Assembly: GCA_016124755.1 (NCBI GenBank)
Contig: WGNA01000023.1
Location: 1 to 61,149, forward strand
Source of the DNA: Bacteroidota bacterium
GTDB taxonomy: Bacteria > Bacteroidota > Bacteroidia > NS11-12g > UBA9320
DNA length: 61,149 nucleotides
Direction of reading: 5' to 3'
In this document: positions 27,480 to 35,791 of the stretch, piece by piece
Layout of the letters: every line of letters begins with the position of its first letter
How positions within the stretch are numbered: position 1 is the first letter of the stretch
The notes under the pieces: model-generated
The model's database searches: none
Told to the model about the DNA's origin: nothing
Seen by the model: only the letters and a program-made list of their open reading frames with translations
Translations under genes and position numbers: made by a program

Positions 27480-27800
27480 GCAAGCGAGCTATTTGGGATC
27501 TCAGATCAACGATTAATGATCGGATTCAGCATTTAATTAAACGACGTAAATTGCGTTAATCTGCGAAAAACTTTGCGTGACTTTGCGGTTGAATACCCAC
27601 CTTCGCCATATCAAGATCAAAATAAAAAAGCAACTTTCACAGTGGCTGCAGCGGGTAAAAAAGTACGATTTCAGAACGACGAATTAAGATCTGATTTCCA
27701 AAAGATGTTAGGAAACGTTTCGCGTATTCGCGAAAACTCTGTGTCTCTATATTTAATATTCGATTTCAGATTGAGTCCGTAGCGGGGACGCTACGGACAG
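27480..27800. repeat. Dispersed ~90-bp repeat element plus flanking repeat and hairpin
   Basis: A copy of the GTGACTTTGCGGTT ... CAGCGGGTAAAAAAG element (about 27577-27662) is followed by about 135 bp that is nearly identical to 28510-28650. It ends in a perfect 10-bp stem GTCCGTAGCG (27775-27784) / CGCTACGGAC (27789-27798) with a GGGA loop. TTTGCG words recur at its left end. The open frame across it is not supported as a gene. Confidence 0.75.
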
Positions 27801-27883
27801 ATAGATCACAAATTTTTAGACTCCGTACATCAGCATGAGCTTCCTTTTTCTATTTTGCAATCGATAAAAATCCAATCACTCAA

Positions 27884-28396
27884 TTGAAAAGAAACTATAC
27901 CCTATTGGTATTCCTATTATCCAGTGTTTCGGTATTCGCTCAGGAAACCGGAGAAAGGGTGCACAGAAACCGCGATGGTCAGTCATCCTCATTTAATTAC
28001 ACAAAAACCAAAGTACTGCATCTTGGTTATAACGGATTTGGAAATCATTACGGAGAAATTGGCATTAGTTGGAACCGTCTCAAAACATTAAACGAATACC
28101 AGAAACTGAGGGCATTTCAACTCGGAGCGGAAGTCGGCTACAACAAAAATGTTTTGTTGGCGCCTAAAATCAGCATCTGGAGATTAGGAAACAAAACTCC
28201 ACTTTTAACCGGCCTGAACGGGTTGTATTATACTAATTTCATTGACCAATCCATTCGTATCAGACCGGAAATCGGATTTGCATTCAGATCTGCAATCAGA
28301 GTCCTCTACGGATATAATTTTCCTGTTAACGGAGGTGACCTGAAATTTATCAATAATCACAATATCTGTCTGAGTTTATTAATTGGTGAGATTTAA
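27884..28396 (+). CDS. Secreted, probably outer-membrane beta-barrel protein
   Basis: The protein has 170 residues from a TTG start at 27884, which begins the signal peptide LKRNYTLLVFLLSSVSVFAQ. A TATTTTGC box at 27851 precedes it. The body shows alternating strands (VLHLGYNGFGNHYGEIGISW, FQLGAEVGYNKNVLLAPKIS, IRIRPEIGFAFRSAIRVLYG) typical of small outer-membrane barrels. The gene sits between two near-identical repeat copies. No family assigned. Confidence 0.55.
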   Translation: MKRNYTLLVFLLSSVSVFAQETGERVHRNRDGQSSSFNYTKTKVLHLGYNGFGNHYGEIGISWNRLKTLNEYQKLRAFQLGAEVGYNKNVLLAPKISIWRLGNKTPLLTGLNGLYYTNFIDQSIRIRPEIGFAFRSAIRVLYGYNFPVNGGDLKFINNHNICLSLLIGEI

Positions 28397-28419
28397 AATT
28401 GGGGACAAATTTTGGATAA

Positions 28420-28660
28420 TAACATCGTGTGACTTTGCGGTTAGATACCCGCCTTCGCCATATCAAGATCAAAATAAAAAAGCAATTTTCACAGTGGCTT
28501 CAGCGGGTAAAAAAGTACGATTTCAGAACGACGAATTAAGATCTGATTTCCAAAAGATGTTAGGAAACGTTTCGCGTTATCTCGAAAACACTGCGTCTCC
28601 ATATTTAATATTCAATTTAACATTGAGTCCGTAGCAGGGACGCTACGTACAGGTACGATT
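28420..28660. repeat. Second copy of the 27.6-kb repeat element
   Basis: About 225 bp is nearly identical to 27577-27798, including the ~90-bp core, the CGACGAATTAAGATCTGATT segment and a decayed version of the GTCCGTAGC hairpin. Both copies have the same orientation and frame the small 27884 gene. Confidence 0.8.
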
Positions 28661-28717
28661 GGTGAATTATCTGCGTCTCTACGTGAAATTAATTCAATTG
28701 TTAAAAGGAAGCACATG

Positions 28718-28745
28718 ATCCGCCTTCGCTGTAGCTATGGCGGAT
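28718..28745. repeat. Dispersed ATCCGCC/GGCGGAT palindrome
   Basis: ATCCGCC (28718-28724) pairs with GGCGGAT (28739-28745). The same arms, with a different loop, occur at 12499-12526. It is followed by GC-rich sequence. The remaining region up to 29125 holds no supported gene. Confidence 0.5.
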
Positions 28746-29125
28746 AAGAAAGCAATCCCGCCCGCCGAGCCAGCAGCAGGCAGGAAAGCTCTCAACAAAG
28801 AAGCTACCAGCTTCAATTTTTATATACGATTTCAGAAGTTCAGTCGACGAATGATTTTGATGAATCATTCCGGCAAATCTGATCGTCATGGTTTATTCTG
28901 AAAGGTCTTTTATACTACAATCCGTGTTACTTAATAAAAACAGATCCTGAAATAAATTCAACTTATGCCGACTACTGCGCAGAGAATAAACTTTATTATC
29001 GATTCGTAAATTGGCATTCGTCTGTAGGATAAATTTTAAAAGAAAAATTCTCCAATTTAAACTGACAATGCCGACTTCAATCCTATTCATAGAGTATCAT
29101 ATTCACGATATTCGTCAATAATGCT

Positions 29126-29638
29126 TCAAGCTGCTCCTATCAACTGTTGTAAATCGCCGGAAATTGTTTGATTAACCATTTTGTTCAATCTGTTTTTGTC
29201 CAGATGTTTTTTAAATGCAGTAACTGCTCCATCAAAATGAATTTCAGTTAAAGATGAAAAATGTATTTTCAAATTTTTCGGGAGAGAGCGATAACGATTT
29301 GCCAGTTCGTGAATTCGTGCTGAGATATGTTCTGCTACCTTATGTAAACACAGTTCTTCCACAAACGAAAGTTGTGTTACAATAAAATCCAGCACATTTG
29401 CCTCGCTGGCATTCTCAATATGTTCACGGAAATCAAATTCTACCACATCACTTACCAGATCCCAGATTGAATCGCCCGTTGGAATCAGCAGGTGGTACTC
29501 GTAGACAAAACCTTTTTCCCGTTCACAACACGGCATGAGAATTACCGCCCGCTCACCGAAAACAATTGATTCAGAGACATAAGCCTTTATCATATTGTCA
29601 AAAGTACCGGGGTGGATTTCCGCAAAAATCACTACCAT
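29126..29638 (-). CDS. Protein of unknown function downstream of the NarL-type response regulator
   Basis: The protein has 170 residues with no signal peptide and no recognised domain. It is predicted mostly alpha-helical at the C-terminus (IHELANRYRSLPKNLKIHFS) with an N-terminal strand MVVIFAEIHPGTF. It follows the response regulator gene by 36 bp on the same strand, so co-transcription with the kinase-regulator pair is likely. The role is unknown. Confidence 0.55.
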   Translation of the reverse strand: MVVIFAEIHPGTFDNMIKAYVSESIVFGERAVILMPCCEREKGFVYEYHLLIPTGDSIWDLVSDVVEFDFREHIENASEANVLDFIVTQLSFVEELCLHKVAEHISARIHELANRYRSLPKNLKIHFSSLTEIHFDGAVTAFKKHLDKNRLNKMVNQTISGDLQQLIGAA

Positions 29639-29674
29639 TAGGTAATTTTATAATCCGATGAAAATCCGGATGTA

Positions 29675-30322
29675 TTAAGAAATAAAGTCCAGCTCTTTCG
29701 CTTTTGCCAGGATTTCAACCAGCCGGTTTGTTCCGAATTTTACACCGATGTTTTTGCGGTGCGTGCTCACCGTATGTTTGCTGATAAAAAGTTTTTCCGC
29801 TATTTCTTCTGTTGTCATTCCCTCCGAAAGCAATTCAAGAATCCGCAGTTCTCGTTTGGTGATTATTATTTTTTTCCCGGCTTCTTCAATTACAGGAGTA
29901 TATTTTTCATTCAATACGACTTTAATTTCCGGATCGTAATAAACAGAACCAGAAGCAACCGTTTCAATTCCTTCTCTTAGAACATTGTATTCTGCACTTT
30001 TTAAGACATATCCCATTGCCCCGGCTTCCACCATTTTTCGCACGGTCTTCACATCGCTGTGCATCGAGAGAATAATAATTTTAACGGCAGGACGAATTTC
30101 AATCGCTTTATGCAGAAATTCCATACCATTCATTTGAGGCATAGAAACGTCGAGAACTATCAAATCAATCTTATTCTTCCAGATAAAATCCAGTGCCACA
30201 TGCGGATCCGAAAAAACACCGCATAATTCTACCGATTCAATTTTTGAAACAAGAGATCGTAAACCGTCCAGAATCATCTGGTGGTCGTCAACAATTATTA
30301 CGTTGGATTTTTCAGGCAACAT
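29675..30322 (-). CDS. NarL/FixJ-type response regulator
   Basis: I start at ATG 30322 (215 residues), giving an 11-bp overlap with the kinase stop. The receiver domain has the acidic pair Asp12-Asp13 and the phosphoacceptor Asp58 (LIVLDVSMPQ), and Lys in GYVLKSAEYN. A LuxR-type HTH follows at about residues 145-205 (ITKRELRILELLSEG, TTEEIAEKLFISKHTVSTH). It is the output partner of the overlapping kinase and should bind DNA as a dimer once phosphorylated. Targets are not known. Confidence 0.9.
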   Translation of the reverse strand: MLPEKSNVIIVDDHQMILDGLRSLVSKIESVELCGVFSDPHVALDFIWKNKIDLIVLDVSMPQMNGMEFLHKAIEIRPAVKIIILSMHSDVKTVRKMVEAGAMGYVLKSAEYNVLREGIETVASGSVYYDPEIKVVLNEKYTPVIEEAGKKIIITKRELRILELLSEGMTTEEIAEKLFISKHTVSTHRKNIGVKFGTNRLVEILAKAKELDFIS

Positions 30323-32162
30323 CAGCAATCGGAATTTCAATGGTAACCGTAGTTCCCGACTGTTCGTGGCTGTCTATCCAGATTTTTCCATTAATCGATT
30401 CAATCCGGTTGCGCATATTAGTTAGCCCAATACCATCAGATTTATTATTCGAATTAAAACCTTTACCATCGTCTTCCACCATGGCTACAACCTGATTTCC
30501 GGATCTCGTCAGACTTATTTCAATGGTTTTGGCCTGAGCGTGCTTTAACGAATTACTAATAAGTTCCTGAATCACCCTGTATAACGCAATTTCCTGAGCC
30601 GGTGTGAGTGCATTCTCCATGTCTGTTTCATATAGTTCGGTTTGAATTTTTCCACTTGAATTAATAGAAGTAATTAAATTATTCAGCGCATCAGAAAGTC
30701 CGAAATCAGCCATTAAACCACCCGCCATATCATGCGATATTTTGCGTACTTCCGAAATGGATTCCTGAAGAATATTCTTAACGGCTTTATGGGCCTCCTG
30801 CGAGGTTTGTTCCAATTCGGGATGTTGTTCTTCAATGGCTCCGTAATTCAGCTTTAATGCACCGAGAAGGCTGCCAACTCTGTCGTGTAATTCTGTAGCA
30901 ATACGTTTGCGTTCCTTTTCTTCAGCGACAATCATAGCCTCAATCCGCTGACTTTCCTGATTGTGTACAATAGATTCAATTTTTTGCTCGGCTAATTCTT
31001 TATCCCTTGAGGCAACTCTTCGGGTAAGCCTGAGGTTTATTGCAATAAATATAGCGACCGAAACAGTCGCTATCAACAACAGAAAAAGTAGTTTTTGAAT
31101 GCGGCTCCGGTTTTTATTTTCTTCAGCTAATAATTTATTCTCTGCATCCTTTTCTGCGAGGTTGTATTTTACTTCGAATTCGGCAAAATCCTTAATTCTA
31201 TCAACTTTATATTTTCCCTCAAGTGTACTTACAAGTGTTTTATAAATTAATCTTTGTTCGTTCCACGATGAGGAATCAAGTAGTAACAGTTTATTTTTGA
31301 GAATGGCAGTTTTGAGATCAGCCAAATGGAAAGAATCAGCTAACAATATAGCAGTATCATATAATTTTAGTGCATTAACATTATCAAAATCATCTTTTTG
31401 CAGAATATCCGCCATATCAAGATACAACGCTGGTAAATCACCATAATGCTGGCTGTCTATCGCAACACTCAAAGCTCTTTTTAAATAGAACATAGCAGTA
31501 TCCCGATTGATATCCATTTGATACAATCCGTAATTTTTATATGCAAAAAGGAGAACTCTGGAGGTCGTTCGTTTTCTTTTTGCCCAATCCAAGGATTTTT
31601 TAAAATAATAACCAACGGAATCATCTTGACCAGCAATTGAGTGCGCGATGGCAATATTTGTATAGATCCCTGACAGATATTGTAAACTGTCATTAATTCT
31701 ATAAATCTTCAGAGCACTATCGTAAAACTGTAACGCAGATCGATCATCTCCCAGATGTTGATAAAGCTCACCAATATTAGAAAAAGATTTGGCTTCATCA
31801 ATCGGATTTGATGTTGTTCTTCTTATCTCTAAAGCCTGACGCTGCAGAATAATTGCAGAATCAAATTCACTGTCAATGTATTTACATATCCCTAATACGG
31901 AAAGTGCATTTGCCTCACCTTCCTTATATCCGATCAATCTCGATTTTTTAAGATTCCGATTTAAAGTAAAAATACTGGAATCTCTGTTCGATCGAATATC
32001 CTTGTGTGCAAGAGCCGTGGTAGAATCAATAAACCTGATGCTACCAGACTGATCCCGTTTAATTTCCTTTTCACATGATGTCAGAAGATAAATGCAAATC
32101 AGAAATAGAACGAAAAAATCAGGCAGCTTCCTGAGTGCGGTGTTTGCCGCCAACTTCTGCAT
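30312..32162 (-). CDS. TPR-containing sensor histidine kinase (HisKA_3 type), lipoprotein-like signal
   Basis: I start at ATG 32162 (616 residues), which begins a signal peptide ending IYLLTSC. The frame is open to 32213 but that would increase overlap with the upstream gene. Order: periplasmic TPR repeats (about 70-300: AKSFSNIGELYQHLGDDRSA), one transmembrane helix (LLFLLLIATVSVAIFIAINL), coiled coil, a HisKA_3 phosphorylation site in ATELHDRVGSLLGAL, and a HATPase domain with N-box ELISNSLKHA and DDGKGF. This is the common Bacteroidota layout in which the TPR region senses a periplasmic signal. It overlaps its cognate regulator. Confidence 0.88.
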   Translation of the reverse strand: MQKLAANTALRKLPDFFVLFLICIYLLTSCEKEIKRDQSGSIRFIDSTTALAHKDIRSNRDSSIFTLNRNLKKSRLIGYKEGEANALSVLGICKYIDSEFDSAIILQRQALEIRRTTSNPIDEAKSFSNIGELYQHLGDDRSALQFYDSALKIYRINDSLQYLSGIYTNIAIAHSIAGQDDSVGYYFKKSLDWAKRKRTTSRVLLFAYKNYGLYQMDINRDTAMFYLKRALSVAIDSQHYGDLPALYLDMADILQKDDFDNVNALKLYDTAILLADSFHLADLKTAILKNKLLLLDSSSWNEQRLIYKTLVSTLEGKYKVDRIKDFAEFEVKYNLAEKDAENKLLAEENKNRSRIQKLLFLLLIATVSVAIFIAINLRLTRRVASRDKELAEQKIESIVHNQESQRIEAMIVAEEKERKRIATELHDRVGSLLGALKLNYGAIEEQHPELEQTSQEAHKAVKNILQESISEVRKISHDMAGGLMADFGLSDALNNLITSINSSGKIQTELYETDMENALTPAQEIALYRVIQELISNSLKHAQAKTIEISLTRSGNQVVAMVEDDGKGFNSNNKSDGIGLTNMRNRIESINGKIWIDSHEQSGTTVTIEIPIADVA

Positions 32163-32469
32163 TTGTATAATTTTTAGAAGTTGATTCTGCTTTTGCAGGG
32201 TCGTTATCAACACTGGTGAGAATATTCAATGGAACACTTTCGGGCGGACAAACAACCGGTGCATCACATAGATCTATAGTCACCGGTGCTCCGGGACCAG
32301 TTGAAGAGAAATTCAGTTTAATCTCCGTTACATACAAACCTTCGGTTTGCTGTATCTCCGCATTCATAAAAACCAAACCCGGTTCAGGTTGAATCATCAA
32401 TGAAAAATGCGTCGGCGCCCCGCAAGGATCTCCCGCACTTTTAAAAATGGTGTAATTGACAGAACTCAT
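32119..32469 (-). CDS. Small protein of unknown function overlapping the kinase start
   Basis: The protein has 116 residues. ATG at 32469 lies just after a TAAAATTTTG-like box. It is beta-rich with three Cys (AGDPCGAPTH, TIDLCDAPVVCPP), and has no signal peptide. The 3' end overlaps the kinase gene by 44 bp in another frame, which points to a single transcript and coupled translation. I recognise no family. Confidence 0.5.
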   Translation of the reverse strand: MSSVNYTIFKSAGDPCGAPTHFSLMIQPEPGLVFMNAEIQQTEGLYVTEIKLNFSSTGPGAPVTIDLCDAPVVCPPESVPLNILTSVDNDPAKAESTSKNYTNAEVGGKHRTQEAA

Positions 32470-32589
32470 GTTGCAAAATTTTAGCTGCCCAAAGTTAACA
32501 GGCTAATTACACGGCATTCAACATTGATTTCTCCACATGTCGTGAATGCAGGACGAAGACATTATGAATTAAATAATGAAAAGAATTAA

Positions 32590-32640
32590 GGGAATTATGA
32601 ATTGGGGAATTCGGGAATTGGAGAATTGGGGAATTGGAGA
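32590..32640. repeat. Short tandem GGGAATT-type repeat
   Basis: GAATTGGGGAATTCGGGAATT-type units of 8-9 bp are repeated about five times. A 22-bp stretch of it recurs exactly near 33004-33025. It is non-coding simple sequence in a 1-kb gap. Confidence 0.65.
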
Positions 32641-33402
32641 AATAAGTCAGTATTTCAAATTAAGACATGAAGATATTTTAATGCTAAAAATCATGCGGTA
32701 AAGGATTCATAATTGTGCTCTTCCAAGACATTTGATTTAAGGCACAATGTTTCTCACCCATATTGTATTTGTAGGTGAACTTTATGTCGTTGTTTGAAAC
32801 TGAGGATCGATATTAAAAATCGAAAATTAAAACTCAGGCATAATTGCAAAAGTCTGTTGTATAATTCTTAGCTCACAAAGAATCCCCCGAAATTCATAAG
32901 TACTACATCTTTCTGAACTCAGTAAAGAAAAGGGTTAACAGACAAATGCCATTGATATACATGAAGACCAATGAATCGGTGGTTTAGCATTGTTAGAATT
33001 AATTGGGGAATTCGGGAATTGGAGAAGTATTGACGAATGCCATTGCACGTATCCTGTAGATTCGGATTCATTAACCAAAACAAATAAAAAGTTTAATGCT
33101 TCTCCGTTTGAATACACCAGGATTGTAAATTGGTTTGGGGATCGATATACGATCTCTTTTCTTCTCACTTTTTTCTTGATAAAAAAGTAAGCAAAAAATC
33201 AAGTCGGAAAGAAAGCTGCCCAGACTCCCTTTCTCATTTGTTGAAAATCAGGGGAAAGAAGTGTCAAGCACTTTCCCGATTTTCTACCAAATGACAAATT
33301 CCCGCCGGGGCTATTCCGCCTTTCCGACTGCCCATCCACGCGATCCTATTCTTGTTTTAAGATCCGCTTCGCACAATTCATTTTGTTCTATTGATACTAA
33401 AA
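32641..33402. repeat. Gene-free region with composite dispersed repeat (copy A)
   Basis: No gene is supported from 32470 to 33487. From about 33105 to 33250 the sequence matches 52204-52345 over ~140 bp (CCGTTTGAA.ACACCA, GGATCGAT.TA, CACTTTTTTCTTGA, AAGTCGGAAAGAAAGCT). From about 33360 GATCCGCTTCGCACAATTCA recurs at 37145. Short frames here on both strands are repeat by-products. Confidence 0.65.
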
Positions 33403-33433
33403 TTGAAGTGATCCGGAGGTTGGTATAATTTTG
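33403..33433 (+). promoter_or_regulatory. Promoter of the 33488 gene
   Basis: TTG (33403-33405), 20 bp, then TAATTTTG (33426-33433) match the Bacteroidota consensus and place transcription start upstream of ATG 33488 rather than the longer frame. Confidence 0.65.
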
Positions 33434-33487
33434 CGGAGAAACATTAAAAGTTTTCCTATATTTCCAACCTACAAAGCACACGATTCA

Positions 33488-34492
33488 ATGAAACTGAAAA
33501 CATCCATCCTGCTGGCAACTTTATTTTTAGCTTTCGCAAATCCGCTCTTTGCACAGGACGACGACGAAGAAGAAACAGAAGAGAAAGACACGGTGGATAT
33601 CACTTTTATTTACGACGACCCAACTCTGAATCAGTGGCACGCGTCATTAACGATCGATTGGATCAGATCTCAACAGAATACCATGTATCCTTTGCAGTTA
33701 GCCGGACGGTACACCACCAAAAACAAATTTGAAATATTGGGTAATTTTTCATTGGATTTATCAAAAACAATCCTAAAAAACTCCCTCGCACCGGATTTAA
33801 AAGAAGTTTTACCTCAAAGAAAAATTCTTGGATTTACCGGCGCCTTCGCTTTGCGGGACAGAACAATACGAGTGAAAGGTGATGCTCACATCGGTAGCAA
33901 AGGTGACACCTATTATTATACAAAATACTCCTTTAATGTGCGAAGAGTACTCGCAGCAACTGTCTCCTTCAACACCCAGACATTATGGTTCCACGAATCA
34001 ACCGGTAGCGATGCTTCCACCACTTCTCTTCCCGTTGAAGTTCTTGATCCTAAAAAACAAATTATAACATTCGATGATTTATATGGCACGCAGAATATTA
34101 CCACGATTGGTTTTGGTTTAAAGTCGTCCGGATTTTTTGCCCACAAATTTAAATACGCCACCAGAATGAATAAATTTAAGGGTACCAAAGAGGTAACAAT
34201 GTATTATAATTATGGCATTGAGGTGCTCTTCCCGATTGCACATTCTATGCATCAGAATTCTATGTACAGATCCGAAGATGAAATTAGAAGAGTAGATTTT
34301 TCCACTTTTGAAATTAAAAACATTTCACCTTCAAAAACCGGATATCGGTTATACTGGTTGGCGTTAAAAAAATCAAAGGGAATGTTTTATAAAATAGATG
34401 CCGGACTTTTTCCGGGACTTGGTGATACGATGTTATCCAGAGTGTACTTAAACATTGGTTTTGGTTACGCTTTCGGAAGTTTAGCTTCATAA
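33488..34492 (+). CDS. Secreted, probably outer-membrane beta-barrel protein
   Basis: I start at ATG 33488 (334 residues), after the promoter and at a signal peptide ending NPLFAQ. A short acidic run DDDEEE follows. The rest consists of alternating strands (WHASLTIDWIRSQQN, FEILGNFSLDLSKTI, IRVKGDAHIGSKGDTYY, VYLNIGFGYAFGSLAS), a barrel pattern of perhaps 12-16 strands. The function is unknown. It converges with the first of the paralogous secreted proteins. Confidence 0.6.
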   Translation: MKLKTSILLATLFLAFANPLFAQDDDEEETEEKDTVDITFIYDDPTLNQWHASLTIDWIRSQQNTMYPLQLAGRYTTKNKFEILGNFSLDLSKTILKNSLAPDLKEVLPQRKILGFTGAFALRDRTIRVKGDAHIGSKGDTYYYTKYSFNVRRVLAATVSFNTQTLWFHESTGSDASTTSLPVEVLDPKKQIITFDDLYGTQNITTIGFGLKSSGFFAHKFKYATRMNKFKGTKEVTMYYNYGIEVLFPIAHSMHQNSMYRSEDEIRRVDFSTFEIKNISPSKTGYRLYWLALKKSKGMFYKIDAGLFPGLGDTMLSRVYLNIGFGYAFGSLAS

Positions 34493-34524
34493 AAGCGAAT
34501 TATGAATTCCTGCTTTAACGCGGC

Positions 34525-35694
34525 TCAATGCAGCACCAATAATTTCCGGCTACCGATAAATTCTCCTTCTTTATAAAAAGAAATAAAATACGATCCTGCC
34601 GGGAATTCGCTCACATCTAATTGATTTCCGGATGTGTTCTCGCAAAATACAGAACCCCTCATATCTGTGACGGAATAAGTATAATTCTCATTTGCATCCG
34701 GGAAAATGATTTGCACATTCTCGTCAGACGGATTTGGATAGAAAGTAAATTCCCGTATTTCAGAAATTGAGTTTATTCCCACCGAATTTGCATCCAACCG
34801 GTTTTGATGAATATCAATTTCAATCGGCACATCCGTACTTGCACCATCGTAATAAACTGTAACGAGCGGACTAACTTCCCCCTTGCGGATAAACCGCGTT
34901 TCTACAGACGTAGAAAGCTGCCCCTGTGACAATCCGAATGCTGTAAGAATTGCGATCGAAGCCGGTTTGCCATTCAGATAAAAACTGTCGTACGTATCAA
35001 CGTGATAAACTGTTTGCAAAACATCAATTTCGAAATGTTGTCCGGATTTTAAATCGCGGACTTTGATTTTTCCCCAACCAACAACCGAGTCGGATATCAC
35101 ATTGGTGGTTCTTCTTTCGCCCGGAGAATTGTTGAGACCGGCTAAGGTTAATGTGATATTGAACGAAGTAGTGTGTTTACTGGTTACTATATAATTATCG
35201 TTGTGTTTTACCGGAAATTTCAATTCCGTTTCGGGTGTTGAATATGTAATTTTCTGAACGGGAAAAACTAATTTGTCGTTGCTATTACCCGTAAATGCAC
35301 CAATAGCAATGGTTTGTTCTGTTACGATTTCTTCGCCAATTGCCGAAAGGTGATTTGAGTTAAGTTCGCTTGCCTGAACTGCGTCGTAAGAAAGTCCACC
35401 TCCGAAAGGATAATAAATATCTTCCTGAAAACTTGCAGAAGGAAAATTCACCGAAGTATTGGAATTGCGTTCAAAAACTAATGAAGAGGCATACGTAAGA
35501 GAAGTAAGATCCCAGTTTCCACCAGACTTATGATCATAAATATCGGTGAATGAAGACAGGTCATACACCAGCCCGAACGTATCTCTGCCAAAAACCTGTG
35601 CAGAACTCAAATTATTAATAACGATTTGTGCCCGGGTGTCATAAGACTGTATCAGACATGTTAAAGTTAAAATGATAACGAAACTCTTTTTCAT
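34525..35694 (-). CDS. T9SS-secreted protein of a three-member paralogous family (paralog 1)
   Basis: I start at ATG 35694 (389 residues), the first residue of the signal peptide MKKSFVIILTLTCL ending TRAQ. The ~300-residue central domain shares with the other two paralogs: a SNDKLVFPVQK segment, FNITLTLAGLNNSPGER, DSVVGWGKIKVRDL, FYLNGKPAS, GEVSPLVTVYYD and IHQNRLDANSVGI. A type A T9SS domain follows (FTFYPNPSDENVQI ... SRKLLVL). I do not recognise the central domain. It should be exported across the outer membrane and kept on the surface or released. It is closest to paralog 3. Confidence 0.75.
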   Translation of the reverse strand: MKKSFVIILTLTCLIQSYDTRAQIVINNLSSAQVFGRDTFGLVYDLSSFTDIYDHKSGGNWDLTSLTYASSLVFERNSNTSVNFPSASFQEDIYYPFGGGLSYDAVQASELNSNHLSAIGEEIVTEQTIAIGAFTGNSNDKLVFPVQKITYSTPETELKFPVKHNDNYIVTSKHTTSFNITLTLAGLNNSPGERRTTNVISDSVVGWGKIKVRDLKSGQHFEIDVLQTVYHVDTYDSFYLNGKPASIAILTAFGLSQGQLSTSVETRFIRKGEVSPLVTVYYDGASTDVPIEIDIHQNRLDANSVGINSISEIREFTFYPNPSDENVQIIFPDANENYTYSVTDMRGSVFCENTSGNQLDVSEFPAGSYFISFYKEGEFIGSRKLLVLH

Positions 35695-35745
35695 TGAAAC
35701 AACCTTCTTAAACAACCAAAATTAGCAATTCCCTTCCGTAAAAAA

Positions 35746-35778
35746 GAATCCGCGCAGAGAACAAATCTGCGCGGATTC
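35746..35778 (-). terminator. Terminator of paralog 2
   Basis: A perfect 13-bp stem GAATCCGCGCAGA (35746-35758) / TCTGCGCGGATTC (35766-35778) with a 7-base loop is followed on the minus strand by a T run. It separates paralog 2 from paralog 1, so the two are transcribed independently. Confidence 0.85.
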
Positions 35779-35791
35779 CGGAATCATAATT

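Noticed and set aside
27573-27782. Similar 70- and 83-codon frames in the two repeat copies (also 28383-28634)
   Set aside because: The peptides look alike only because the DNA is duplicated; changes between copies are not biased to third positions, and the same unit elsewhere is in another frame.
28701-29090. Two short minus-strand frames (62 and 65 codons)
   Set aside because: No promoter, no conserved features, and the first overlaps the GGCGGAT palindrome.
32935-33190. Overlapping short frames on both strands (77 and 66 codons)
   Set aside because: They lie in composite repeat DNA, mirror each other and carry no recognisable protein features.
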